Shown here one piece after another: positions 46,815 to 58,321 of a stretch of DNA of 64,000 nucleotides. Every line of letters starts with the position of its first letter. The stretch's first letter is position 1. Under the pieces are notes generated by a model, which was not told the origin of the DNA, did no database searches, and saw only the letters and a program-made list of their open reading frames with translations. A program made the position numbers and the translations under genes. The stretch comes from Hymenopus coronatus. Lineage: Eukaryota; Arthropoda; Insecta; Mantodea; Hymenopodidae. The stretch spans positions 76,925,001 through 76,989,000 of the forward strand of contig CM060895.1 of NCBI GenBank assembly GCA_030762935.1, read 5' to 3'.

Positions 46815-47233
46815 TCTGTATCCAAAATCCATTCAGTATAAAGTGGACTTTAAAAGATATTCCTATGCAAGTATCTTTAATATACGGTGTTTTAATCAAA
46901 ATCGTTAGAGTTATTTTTGTAAAAATAAAATATTTTCGATAATTTTTCCATATAATAGGTATTTTGGGGGCGGGATATTTTTTTAAAATCGTGTTGCATC
47001 TTTAGAAGATGCTAAACTTAAATTTCACCTTTGGTATTTAACGGACTTTTCGTTTTTGAGTTATCCTGTCTATAGATATACACGCACTCACTTTTTCCTT
47101 AGAATGTGTTTTTTAATTAAAAGGGGCCCAAACTTTTACTTTATTGCTGAATTTTTGGCTAATTTTTAGATGGAATGCAATACCTTCTCTACCTACTATG
47201 TACATTGTAATATGTGCTAGAGAAGGTAAAAAA
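46815..47233 (-). repeat. R1 copy, - orientation, half length
   Basis: TCCATTCAGTATAAAGTGGA to hairpin CTACTATGTACATTGTAAT and TAGAGAAGG. The microsatellite is short (TATACACGCACTCAC). Confidence 0.85.
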
Positions 47234-47560
47234 CCAGTAATTATCTTCTTCTGTGGCGTTAATGATAAAAGGAAAAATTGACATTGTAATCGTTCTCCCA
47301 TCTATATGTGCTGCCGACCGTTTCGGTGGTGAGCGATGCGATCTTTCTCGAGGTAGGGTTGCGTGAGGTTGGGTGCGGACATAGACAACAATAGTTAAAT
47401 CAACAAAAAGTATTAGTGCATTTAATGCAAATAACGCAAGATATTTGTATTGGTAATGCATCTATACTTGTCTAATAGTTCACAACAGTTTGCCTAACAC
47501 CCAATAGTTGGAAATGTCTAAGTAATACGAATGTAAGTCGTTTTTAAGGTGTTCTCTGAA
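47234..47560. other. unassigned sequence
   Basis: 47310-47390 is GC-richer. No coding or repeat signal recognised. Confidence 0.3.
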
Positions 47561-47561
47561 G

Positions 47562-47728
47562 GGAGACATACCGATGGTTGACCGGGTAAAAAACATGAAT
47601 AAATTGTAGGATTAAATGTCATACCGGCATGTAGTCACGTCTTAAAATTTAGAGCAATCGCACAGAGAGCGGGAGAACCGTGTGAAAATCCCTGCTAAGG
47701 CACTGAATTTTTTGGTTGGTTCCAGCAG
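47562..47728 (+). repeat. SINE-S copy, + orientation, heavily decayed
   Basis: GGGAGACATACCGATGGTTG, ATGTCATACCGGCATGTAG, AGCAATCGCACAGAGAGCGG and GCTAAGGCACTGAATTTTT follow the SINE-S order with damaged A and B boxes. Confidence 0.6.
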
Positions 47729-48144
47729 TAACGCAAAATACGTTCGTAATAAATTGCGGAACATTTCAATCTCAGCAAGATTATATTCACTAAGTTCCGA
47801 ACCGCATTAACTTTAAATAGTTTTTTTCCATAGTAATAATGCGTAACGAGCGTAAGTTACCGAAATTCGCTCAAATTCTAACCGGTAAATCCCCTTGCGA
47901 CACCCGCCAAAACGGTTGTGAACCAGGAGTGGTACTAATGCACTACCGAAATTGTGTGGATTTGAGCCGCCACTCACGTTCTTAGCTGTGCACTTAGATG
48001 TGGTGCGCGTTGTGCTCTTGTTTAAAAAAAAACTTTATTGTGACCAGGTGGAGTTGTAATCAAATCGTACAAACTGACAAAGAATATAATTAACAGATGT
48101 TTTGTCTGAACAATATAAGGTGTGCTGAAGTCTACGTAGTCAAA

Positions 48145-48250
48145 ATGGAATCTTACAGCAAGGAAGAGCAGGCAGACATGCATTTCATGTACATAACAAA
48201 AGTCTACTTATCAGTTTCATTGGTACTGCTTAGGAGGATGTTTATAAAAT
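48145..48250 (+). pseudogene. N-terminal fragment of a second DUF4817-type transposase
   Basis: ATG at 48145 opens MESYSKEEQADMHFMYITK, resembling the start of the 555-908 transposase (ELAEIHFMYGK). Similarity ends after about 20 codons, and no DDE domain follows before the R1 fragment at 48513. Short match, so moderate confidence. Confidence 0.45.
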
Positions 48251-48512
48251 TAACTCAGTGGTGATTCATAACCACACATTCGCAAAAAAAAAGCTCGCTG
48301 AGGCTTGTTTACTGGAAATTTTTTGCTTCTGCTATCATATAAATGTCATCCGTTTCAGTTTACGCTGTTAATTATGATACACCCCATATTATTCACCATA
48401 TTTGCTGCTTGTCTAGACATCGTGCCCAACTATTATCGACTATCCACATTTTATAAAGGTAACCGTAACAAACTCACACAAAATTTTAATGACTGCTCCA
48501 ATTTTCTTTAAT

Positions 48513-48791
48513 TTTTAGTTTCTCTGCCATGTAGGCACGTAAAATATAAGTAGTAGATAGAGAAGATATTGTACTTCACCCAAAAATTCGATTCTGCGGT
48601 TTAACCGGAAATAAATGATTTAGGCGTGTGTATGTGAACACAATTACAAAATTTAAAGTCGGTAAAATACCAATATAGTGTTTAAGTTTAGTATCTTCCA
48701 AGGGTGGGACACGAATATTTTGAAAAATCCACCCCCCAACCCCCCACTTACATGGAAAAAATGTCCATAATTTTGATTTTATTAAAAACTA
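48513..48791 (+). repeat. R1 copy, + orientation, first third only
   Basis: TTAGTTTCTCTGCCATG start with a lengthened hairpin, GATTCTGCGGTTTAACCGG, then a truncated microsatellite and CCACCCCCCAACCCC. It stops at GATTTTATTAAAAACTAAC. Confidence 0.82.
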
Positions 48792-48892
48792 ACTTCGCAC
48801 GGGTGGTGTACCTAATGAAAAAAAGAAACGCAGAAAAAATCTTCCATTTACCATGAAATAAAATTGCAATAAAATAATTTGGCAATACTTTA

Positions 48893-49530
48893 TTATAGTG
48901 CCTTGTAATGTACAATTTTCCTTCCTGGTTTGCTGACTCTCGAGCATGCTACGTACAATTGCCCATGCGAAAAACACGACAATTGAAGTTATATTCCACA
49001 CACTTCTAACGATTGACCTTGGGATTTATTATCATTGCGAATGCAAAGCACGCCAGAAACTGAAGACGCTTAAATTTAAAAGGAAAGGCGGTTGACATTA
49101 TTGGAATTCTTGGAATAAGTATATGCTCGCCTTTGAACTTATCCTCGATTCAACCTTGAGTTGTAAATTGTGTAGCAGTAATCCTAGATAATCCAATGAA
49201 TTTAGGAATTCGGTTGGATAATTGACGACTTCTTTTGGGTTGGTAAAGGAATCCATTGACTTAAATAAATGCATTTGTCCATCAATTTTACTCTGAATTT
49301 TTATCTTCACATCATCTACATTCTAATTAGTTGCTAATAAAATGGCTCGTTTGCTCAACCATAGTTTTTGTAATTTTCACCAATACTTGGGAACACTTTC
49401 AGCATTAATTCTTACTTTGACATTTAGAAGTAACGATATTTTGGGGGAAACGAAATGAGGCCAGTAGACGTGTCAACAGGAATTTCCTCATTGACAATGT
49501 CTAATATTACCTTTGCATCTGAAAAACACA
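48893..49530 (-). pseudogene. Helitron-type (Pif1-like) helicase C-terminal remnant
   Basis: Read on -, matches to the end of Helitron helicases appear in collinear order but in different frames. TGLISFPPKY lies near 49450, KVFPSIGENYKNYG near 49370, KIDGQMHLFKSMDS and NYPTEFLNSLD at 49170-49290, FKRLQFLACFAFAM near 49060, and CFSHGQLYVACSRVSKPG at about 48925-48980, ending at a stop at 48893-48895. The last block is the signature of the final motif in this helicase family. Several frameshifts, in-frame stops and a missing segment after LQLKV make it a dead copy. No HUH replication initiator domain and no element ends are seen here. Helicase identity is strong; family recalled, not searched. 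Confidence 0.85.
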
Positions 49531-49797
49531 ATGAAGAGCAATGATCTGCGCAATGTAGCATATATAGTTGGTATTGCGAAGAGCACGAAGTCAGAGCACT
49601 CATGAAGTAGTGTGGAAAGGATGGCATATGCAGTTAAAAGTGTGGGCAACCAAGGTATAATAACAGCGCTTCCATAGTGTGGCAGGTTAACGCTGAATAG
49701 TATAAGGTTTTCTTAACCTTAATACTGCTAAACATGCCTTGTTCATCAGTATATATTGTATTATTTGTCTGAACGTTTCCCAAAAAAATATGTAGAG

Positions 49798-50049
49798 AGT
49801 TCTGTGTGTTCCATTCACATAATTTTTCTCCACCTGTGCGTGGAGAAATTTAATCTCTATTTAATTCACACTAATCAGAATAAGCATTGCAGAAATACTT
49901 TTATTACTTCGTTTCTTATAAATATAAAGAAAATAAGGGAATATTCTAGACTGAAGCCACAGTCAAAACTTTAAAAATCTTTCGCCTTGCAATGACATTT
50001 ATATTGGGTTCTGTTTGAATGGCCAGGAATAAAATTAAAATATGAAACA
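49798..50049 (-). repeat. R1 copy, - orientation, left part of a split copy
   Basis: CTGTGTGTTCCATTCACATA start, second-subfamily body to GAATGGCCAGGAATAAAATT. It continues at 50245 after about 195 bp of foreign sequence. Confidence 0.85.
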
Positions 50050-50244
50050 ATAATATTGGTTCTTCATGACTTCCTCTAAGAATTATTCCTTTTAATACTC
50101 TCCAAGTTCCCATATTTAATAATATAGTTTTGTTAACTTCTGGAATTACTATTAGTAATTTTGTTTTTAGTTATTGCAAAAGCCTTTATAGGCTGAGTAC
50201 TGCCTTGGGGGAAATAAACTTAAAGTAGAATTATATAATCTTCG
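50050..50244. other. foreign insert inside an R1 copy
   Basis: About 195 bp of AT-rich sequence that interrupts R1. I see no terminal repeats or poly-A, so its origin is unknown. Confidence 0.5.
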
Positions 50245-50633
50245 CTTCTTTTTTGAGAAACGTTTAAGTATTTTAAAATTGAAAAAAAAAATTATCAGGA
50301 ATAAATTGGAAATGGTAAGCTCCAAAACAAAACTGCACAGGGCATCAATTATGTGATTTGGTGAGATCTACATTTATTGTATAGTAAGTTTATGTTCTAT
50401 CTCTTACGGTTTACCATTTATGCAAAAGTCGTTCCGAATGAAGAGAACTTCAGAGGCTATTCGAGATGTGCATTTTGTCGTGCAAATGACAATTTTTGGC
50501 TGTATATTGTTAGAGCCATTTTTGAGGATTATTCAGGGTAAAGGGAAGTTTGGGGTGAGGTATTTTCTTGAAAATCATCGTGGCGATTTTGGAAGTTAAT
50601 GAAATTACAGAATTTTTGTCTTTTAGTTATGTT

Positions 50634-50685
<52 letters not shown>

Positions 50686-50814
50686 CTTTCTCAAAAAATA
50701 CTTTTTTGTGGGGGATACAAAAGGTCCTGAAAGACCTAGTGAAATCCCGGTATTGAATTTTTGAGTGGATTGCAATATCCTCTCTACCTACGCACTAAGT
50801 AGAGAAAGTAAAAA
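50245..50814 (-). repeat. R1 copy, - orientation, right part, long CA tract
   Basis: From GAAACGTTTAAGTATTTTAA to CACTAAGTAGAGAAAGTAAA. It contains a pure (CA)n run of about 23 units at 50638-50684, the longest R1-internal CA run here. The hairpin core is reduced. Confidence 0.88.
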
Positions 50815-51239
50815 TAAAGAATAGTGGGTGGGTAAAGCATATGAATATAGAATATAAAGCTGTTTATTTGGTTTTTCTTTAAAATGTTTATCTCTTTTTG
50901 ATCTGTGTTTACAAACAAGATGAATAACATTTGAATAATCCAGAGTTCGGAACATAACTTTTGCACTCTTTCTATACAGAACATTTTCGGGGGAGATATA
51001 ATCTGAGCAAATGAGTAACTTTTGGATTTGAAATGGTGCACTATAATGGCTTTGATTTGTTGGATGTTAATCTATTGCTAAGCCTTAAATCCTGACAACG
51101 TTTAGAAAACATGCTGTTTTTAAAGTGAGCTCGTCAGCAGTCCATAATACAAGTTCAGGATACACCACGTAAATATATTGCAGCATATGTTTACTATACG
51201 GTAAACACTTTTAATCCTTTTTCGACCATGTTTGAAAAA
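50815..51239. other. unassigned AT-rich sequence
   Basis: An 85-codon ORF on - (50784-51041) overlaps the R1 end and shows no recognisable domain. No other signal. Confidence 0.3.
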
Positions 51240-51640
51240 AAAAATGCTGCTTGGTTGACATATATTGTGCTTCCCGCTGCAGCAACGACCAACTTTTTAA
51301 CTACAAAATGCCCTTAGAAGACGTGGATTTAACGGAAGGAGGGATAATGGAATGGAGACTAGCATCCCTAGGGATTAGTAAGGATTTCCCCGGGGCCGTC
51401 AAAGTGAACGGGATAATTTATGGAAAATTATAAGCCTGGCGGATCAAGAAAGACCTTTACGGCGCCAATGACCTTCATGATTAATTCGCTACGGCCAGGC
51501 TCTTTGGGATTTGTTAATGCGGTCAACTCTAGAGATAAATATGTAAAACACAGTGCGGGAGATGATACAGGCCGCGAGTAATTGAAACTGGTGGTGCGTT
51601 AGGCAGGTGAATGGCCGTCATTCCTAGCTAAAACGTTTGC
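51240..51640. other. base-balanced block, possible conserved noncoding element
   Basis: Sharply different composition from its AT-rich flanks. Contains ATGATTAATTCG and AGTAATTGAAA (homeodomain-type TAAT cores) and CAATGACCTT (complement of AAGGTCATTG, a nuclear-receptor half-site form). The 60-codon ORF at 51251-51433 could instead be a short exon. No repeat match inside the window. Confidence 0.3.
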
Positions 51641-51786
51641 CGTGTTTCCGATACTTTATCGGTACTTCATATTTCTTCGTGATACCAGACTGCAGTTCAT
51701 ATTCCCTTATTCTGAACAAACTCCTTAGATGTAGGTCACAGTTGCATTTTCTAACAGGGATTTCATTTTAAAACTTGTCTTAATAA

Positions 51787-51813
51787 AAATCTGATGTGTT
51801 CCACTTACATGAC
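51787..51813 (-). repeat. R1 outermost-end fragment, - orientation
   Basis: AAATCTGATGTGTTCCACTT and CATGACC, only 27 bp, fused to a + copy. Confidence 0.75.
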
Positions 51814-51815
51814 CT

Positions 51816-52629
51816 TTTTCTTTCTCTACACGTACTATGTCATAGTGTATAGAGGAAGGTATTGCATTCAATACCGAGATATCGCCGGATATAGACGTTT
51901 TAGGGTCCCCTGTATCCTAAAAAAATACATTTTTAGAAAAAGGTCCACCTGTGTGTGTCTGTGAACACGATTACTCAAAAACGAAAAGTCTGTAAAATAA
52001 CAAACTTGGCATTTAAGTTTAGCATTTTCCGGGTATGCGACACGAAGACTAAGAAAAATTCCTCCACCCCACACTATCCTTTAAATGGGAAAAAAATTGA
52101 AAATTTTAATTTTCTTAAAAATAGCAACTAATGATTTTGATTAAAATACCACATATTACTGATGACAAATAAAATATATACCTTGAATTTTCTGGGATTA
52201 GCCTCTAAAGGCCTCTTTATTCTGGAGGAATAATTCAAACAGTAAGAGATAGACCAAAACTTACTTCACAAAAAATGTAGATCTGGTTAAACACACAATT
52301 TATGTCATATAAGTTTTTTCATAAAGTTGATCATTTTTTAGATATTACTTAGTAATTTATATCTGAAGCAAATAACTTTTCTCACCGGTAAATTTGTAAA
52401 CTCTTGGCCATGCAAATAAACGTATTTCAAACACATGGCAACCTAATTTTAAATTATTTGATTATCGTTTTAACTTATTTCCCTTCTACATACAAGGAAG
52501 CAAGTAAATGTTACAATTTCTGCTAATGTCTATCTAGATTATCATAAAGTAGATAGAAGAAAATGCTGTTTAACTATTTATTACAGCGATGTGGAGAAAG
52601 TAATGTGAATGTAACGCATCAGATATTTC
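51816..52629 (+). repeat. R1 copy, + orientation, full length
   Basis: TTTTCTTTCTCTACACGTAC start, short GT tract (51952-51962), complete end GTGAATGTAACGCATCAGAT. Confidence 0.92.
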
Positions 52630-52631
52630 TA

Positions 52632-52757
52632 TGTTTTACAAACTAACTTCTTACAAAAGATTACTCTTCTTTCTACTTTACGCTAATCAAGACAGGCATT
52701 AGCAAAATCGTCCTATTACTTAGTTATACTATATACAGTGCGTATAGAGAAAGTAAA
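52632..52757 (-). repeat. R1 mini-derivative, - orientation, both sides joined
   Basis: AAACTAACTTCTTACAAAAG to CCTATTACTTAGTTA (outer-end side) joins directly to the hairpin end CTATATACAGTGCGTATAGA and GAAAGTAAAAAC. About 700 bp of body is absent, leaving 126 bp. Confidence 0.75.
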
Positions 52758-52894
52758 AACGAATTACAAGGACTAGAAATACAGAATGATTAACATTCTC
52801 CTATTCATAAATAATGTTTAATTTGAGAGAAAAATGAAACAAGCATTTGTCAGTCAGTAATACAGGGGCAGGTATACAAACTTAGCACTGGCAT

Positions 52895-53576
52895 TGTGTT
52901 TCTGTCTGTCTGTCAGTATGTGTGTCGGTGGGCAACATGGCTCAAAAACGGTAAGTCCGTTAAATACCAAACTTGATATCTTCCAAGGATGCGAGACGAA
53001 GATTTTTAAGAAAATACCCCCACCCCCAACAACGTGAAAAAATTGCTCTTAACGATCTTAGTTAAAAATCTGTTATATTTAAGATATTTATATGCCAAAT
53101 AAAATGAATGTATTGAATTTTCTTGGAATAGCCTGTTAGGACCTGTTCATTCTCGATGAACCTTTCTGAATTTTACATAACTGGTACACCATTAGAGGTA
53201 TTTAAATACTTAGTACAGAAAGCAATACATCACGTTAAACACACAATGTATGTTTTACAAATTTTTCATGGATTTGACAGTTTTCGATATATTTCTTGTT
53301 ATTTGTTTCACTTTTAAAATACTTTTCTCATACGGGAACTTGTCAACCCCTAGTTACGCAAAAACCCGGATTTCAATTCCATAGCAACCACAATTTAAAA
53401 CATTCAAGTGTCGGTTTTTCCTAGTTATTTTCCTCCTGCTTATAAGAAACTGAGAATTAAGACAATTTCTATTGTTTATCTCAATTAGCATGATGTAGAT
53501 AGCAGAATAAGCCAATTAAGGATAATTTGTTATAGAGATACAGAGAAAATCATGTTGATGGAACACATCAGACTTT
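52895..53576 (+). repeat. R1 copy, + orientation, hairpin end lost
   Basis: Starts at the TCTG-type microsatellite (52902-52930) and ends GATGGAACACATCAGACTTTT, which runs straight into the next copy. Confidence 0.92.
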
Positions 53577-53757
53577 TAATTTCTCGGTACGTATTATGTA
53601 CATAGTGTATAGAGAAGGTATTGCATTGCACCCAAATATTGGATACCGAGATTTCACCGGAAATATATGTTTTGAGACCCCGTTAATCCAAAAAAACAAT
53701 TTTTTTAGAAAAATGTCCGTGTGTGTGCCTGTCTGCCTGTCTGTCTGCCTGTCTGCC

Positions 53758-53812
<55 letters not shown>

Positions 53813-54487
53813 GCCTGTGGGCAGCATAGCTCAAAAACGAAAAGACCGTTTAATACCAAACAAGGTATTTCAATGTTGGTATCTTCCGCTGGTGCGACAC
53901 TAAGACTTTTAGGAAAATCCTCCCCACACTAAACTACCCTCTACATGGAAAATATTTCGAAAATTTTGATTTTCTTAAATATGGTTCCAACGATTTTGAT
54001 TAAAATATCGTATATTAAAGATATTTACCCGACAAACAAAATGTATATCTGAACTTTTCTGGGAATAGCCCCTGAAGACTATTTTATTCTGGATGAATTT
54101 TACGGAATTTTTATAACTGCTAAACCGTAAAAGATGGACAAAAACTTACCATACAAAAAATTTATAATATGTTAAAACACACAATTTATGTTATATACAT
54201 TTTTTTTCACGGAGAGATATTCGTCGTTTTTGATTTCAGCTTTAAAAAAACATATAGGAATGTGTCGACTCCTGTCCATACAAACAAAGAAACTTTAGTC
54301 ACATAGCAACCAGCTTTTGACTATCACTTTAACCTATGGTACTCTCTTATTTCGCTTCTACTTACAAGGAAACAAGTAATAAGATTATTTCTGCCAATTT
54401 TTTCTCGATTAGCATAAACTTTTTGACAGTAATTTGTTGCAGAGATGTAGAGAAAGTCATGTGAATGGAACACATCAGATTTTTTAT
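53573..54487 (+). repeat. R1 copy, + orientation, full length, tandem with the previous copy
   Basis: TTTAATTTCTCGGTACGTA start sharing the T run of the previous copy's end. A long TCTG array lies at 53740-53812 (about 18 units) where other copies have GT. Complete end GAATGGAACACATCAGATTT. One of the least decayed copies. Confidence 0.95.
53740..53812. repeat. (TCTG)n microsatellite inside an R1 copy
   Basis: Mixed CTGC/CTGT units followed by a pure CTGT run to 53812. Confidence 0.95.
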
Positions 54488-54539
54488 TAAAATGGTATGG
54501 AGCTACAGTACCAAGTTCCCTGGAAATCTCCACACGTGT

Positions 54540-54760
54540 TCAGGCCTGTCATACTGAGTCAGGTGGTTCGGGCGTTTTGTCTGTAACTGGCATTCAAAGG
54601 TTGTGGGATCATTTCCGCGGCCGACCTCTGACCCGTGGACTTTTTTGGGAGTTTTTTCATGTCACTAGACAAATACTATGTGATTTTTTTACTCCCCAAA
54701 CTTCCTAACCTTTCATTTCACCTCTATTTCATCCAGCTGGTCTCTTGGAGGCGGGATGGC
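54540..54760 (+). repeat. tRNA-like SINE, fourth type
   Basis: CTGAGTCAGGTGGTTCGGGC and GGTTGTGGGATCATTTCCGC resemble A and B regions. They are followed by GACTTTTTTGGGAGTTTTTT, a common SINE tail form. Boundaries are approximate. Confidence 0.45.
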
Positions 54761-57329
54761 GTTGAAAGTCGTCTATAGACTCAGGGAGTTTCGTCTGGCC
54801 TAGGATGCGAGCTCATGGTGTTCCCCGTGACGAGATGAACTGTATGGAATATGTTATGGACCCTCCACTGTGACTTTTCCGCCGCTGTCCTGTTTAGGTC
54901 ATCCTTTGAAATTACTCTCGTCTCATCCTATTCTCCTGGGGTCTGACGGACATGAACCACAGGGTGCAATGCGGATTTCCCTCCGACATTAACACACATA
55001 CACAACACACTCGGACACAGTGTCGTCATCTTCCAATAAAGCTCTAAAAGTCTGAACATGGAGATCATCTGTTCAGCAAAGGGTCTACCAGCACATGCTT
55101 TGGGTTGACATTCCTCTCTTCCTTGGCGAAAGGCTTCCACTTACCTTGCAAAGGACTTCTCTACCGCAAGCTGACTTGCATAATTTCCTATTAAAACTTG
55201 GATTGTTATGAAACATCTTTTTTCCTATCTACTGAATATGTTTTAGGGTGGTATTACTTACTAAACGTGAGAAACATTAGGTATATTCATAAAATATTAC
55301 TACTTCGAGGCTTTAAATGTTACCGATTTATACAATAAAGCCCTACTTAACAATAAACTACAGGATTACTAGAATTTATTATATACAACAGTGTTACAAT
55401 TACTTTTCGAATGCCCTATTATGTGAGCCAATGTTATTATAAGACATACATGATGCAGAATACAACAATGAACCTCCCTTGTAAGAAGGTATTATGACAA
55501 TGATGGGAAAATATCATAAACATAACCTTTTTTGGAGCATGCGCTGATTAAGAACTCTAGGAAAGTAAACGTTTTACCCTGTTACTGACGAGCGAGTGAC
55601 CTGTTTAACTTCTGCTACTGCCATTATAATGAGCTCTTGCAGTTCTTTTCAGGCCGCTGGACTTAACACAATATTCCCCCAGTGCTTAGAAAGGGGGTCA
55701 AGTCCGAAAGCATCCCGTATGTATAACTCGATTACATTATTTATACGTCGTTAGGGAGTTAGCGTGTGTTTTCCTCTCGCCCGAATTCATCGGATAACAC
55801 CTCCCGGCATGTGGCCGCACTTTAATGGAATCAAAACAAACCTTCCCCCTCTCTTTCTCTTTATAAATAAAAAGGGGTGGAGGAAATGGTCTTGGCCGCC
55901 GGGGTAGTCGATTCTGCCGCATTATTGCTCTCATCAGTGGCTGCTGTCTTACTCTTACCTACCTTAAAGGAAGAACTGAGAAGAGTGATTCTCTTTCGGT
56001 GGTATTTATCGACTAATCCTTTATTTTATAACAGTTTCTGTATTTACTTTCTTGTGTTTTTGCTAAACTGTGAAGAACGTCCTTCTACTCTTAATATAAC
56101 TGTTTAATATTCAAGAGCGTTTTTTAAGCTTGAGGTATTCTATGTTGTATAGATATGTGCAGCAGGTTTTAGGAGCTGAATACTATGTTGTGAAACTGTT
56201 GTCCTGTTGTAGTTGTTGTCCTGAGTTGGTAGCAGTGGTGTGGCTACAATATCCTGCAATAAATTAGGCTAATACAGAAATCCGCCGTACATAATAGTTC
56301 CGTTGGTACACAGATTTTGCAAGTCTGGTTTTTAATTCAGCTATTGTTGATGAAGTCAGGTTGATTGCATTTTATTTTGCTCAAGATATTATGATTGATA
56401 CAGAGTAGGTATGTGACTATAGCTTGGCAAGATAATTATAATTTTTCGATACGCGCAGCTCAAGCCTTCAACTGCTTCACCTCTTCCCGCTTCAGCCAGT
56501 CGTGCTAGGGGATGATAAGAAAGGTAAGGATGGAGGGAGAGTTTGCCATCACCTCTGTATCATTGTTACAATCCGTGCGTGCATAGCTAAGTGTAGGATG
56601 AGAACAGGTTCTTGTTTTGACAAATAAGTGTCAATATTGTAAACAATTTCTCTAGTCTAGTCCCTAAGTGACTTATTAGAGGGGAACTTAGGTTTCGAAG
56701 TTCCCAAAACTACTTTAACAGTTTTCAGTTTATATACCCTTACATTTGAGCACCATTCACCAATTTCATTCATCACCCGATATGACCAATCAGGTTAAAG
56801 GACGTTAAGCTACAAAAACATAAAAACAAAAAAACTATATTACGATTATTGTGACCACTTGCTCTCGCTTGCAATGCCCTCTCTCCCACACCGACAAAGA
56901 CCTCGAGATGTGCATGTGTGGCTGGACATGCGGGAAATAGGGGAATAACGTAATCGGCTATAGTCAGGGTATAGCTGCTAACCTGTGAGTATGAGTTTCC
57001 TTACTCATCGTTGGTAGGTATATAAGACTCCGTGGTAAATGAGCGATTTAAGAACTAAAAACTGTTTCATTCAGCTCGATTTTTAAAGTTAGTTCCACCT
57101 TGTTGACATTTCTTTTTAATATATACACGCAACACATACATAATTTACAGATTCAAAGTTCCTTGGGTTCAAATATCAGAATAATATAGTAAAACATTAC
57201 TCTTTTTATGTTCACAATTCTATTTTGTACCACTAAAATTATGTATTCTCCGAGATGCTCTATATACGGAAGGATCATCGAAGATGAGCATCGTTTTTTT
57301 TTTCTCGTAGCTATTTTTTTTAAAGTGCT
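54761..57329. other. unassigned sequence, 2.6 kb
   Basis: 54761-55140 and 55660-56000 are GC-richer. ORFs such as 54928-55140 (-) and 55877-56107 (+) show no recognisable domain. A SINE tail at 56742-56830 is listed separately. No R1 copy occurs here. Confidence 0.3.
56742..56830 (+). repeat. SINE tail fragment
   Basis: CATTTGAGCACCATTCACCA, ATATGACCAATCAGGTTAAA and an A-rich end, the same tail as 41700-41790. Confidence 0.6.
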
Positions 57330-57450
57330 TAACGCCCACTTTTACTACTTATGGCACCATGGAATGAAGATGGAGCACCGGTGGAATGCGATCGCTTGGG
57401 ATCGAACCCGAGCCGTCTAGGAGAGGCTCTTGTCGCTATGGTGGTAACAA
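57330..57450 (-). repeat. tRNA-like SINE fragment
   Basis: Read on -: ACCACCATAGCGACAAGAGC and CGGGTTCGATCCCAAGCG (B-box-like). Position and spacing fit a tRNA-derived head. Confidence 0.45.
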
Positions 57451-58089
57451 TGTTTTTGAACATTATACGACTATAAATTAAATACATGGCATATTATAAA
57501 CCGGTACATAAAGTGTAAAGATTTTGATTATTTTATAATTATATCGTAACAATTCCTTGTGTAGAACATTCTTTTTGTTAATTGACCTATTTTTTTTATA
57601 ACTTGCCTGTCGCACAGACGAATCTCGCGAACATTCAGTTTTACAAACGAACATTCATATTTTCTGAGCCGTTCATTTTATAACCCATATTCGTTATAGT
57701 TTTCTGCTTAATTAGCCATCCTCTGCACAGCTTGCTATATGTTTTAATTAAAATAATCTAAGGAGCATATACTATTGCGTTATAAAACTATGTGAAACGT
57801 ATAATGTAGAATTATGTCAAATGTAAATTATCTCTTGATGACTTCACGTGGCATTTCTTGCTAACATACAATTGTTCATTTTTATGCCAAAACAATGAAT
57901 TAAAATTATTTCTCGCCTGTTTTTGGACAATGATTGATTATTCACATTAATTTAGATTAATCACGGCTAAATACCGCTTTCGGTCGCGAGTTTTGAATCG
58001 AGTTTTGTTTAGCACGCTCTTCAACTGCTGCAATTCTTAGCGCTCCATTCTATATTGGGCGTGAAAGGTTACTTCATATTGCTTAGAGG
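57451..58089. other. unassigned AT-rich sequence
   Basis: No recognisable repeat or gene. Confidence 0.3.
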
Positions 58090-58263
58090 CCTCTTTATCA
58101 GGCTTGAAACAGAACCAAGAGCTTTACATCCCTTCCCTTCCAAAGAAAGCTATGCTAAATAGTTTTATACCAGGAAAAATCCTCCGCCCTCCGTCGGGTA
58201 TTGAATACGCGGTCATGGAAATCAGAGACTAGTATGGTAACTCTCAACCATGGAGGGCGGCTT
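58090..58263 (-). repeat. tRNA-derived SINE, second type, copy 2
   Basis: Partner of 26376-26546: CTTCCAAAGAAAGC, AAAAATCCTCCGCC, TCGGGTATTGAATACGCG and CCATGGAGGGCGG. The B box is more damaged than in the first copy. Confidence 0.6.
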
Positions 58264-58321
58264 CATGTTGCGATGCACATCAAAACGAAATAACAATCAG
58301 ACCAGTTATGTTGGCGGCTAT

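Noticed and set aside
53596..53829. Cys/Val/Leu-repeat ORFs (CLSVCLSVCLSV)
   Set aside because: These are translation of the TCTG microsatellite.
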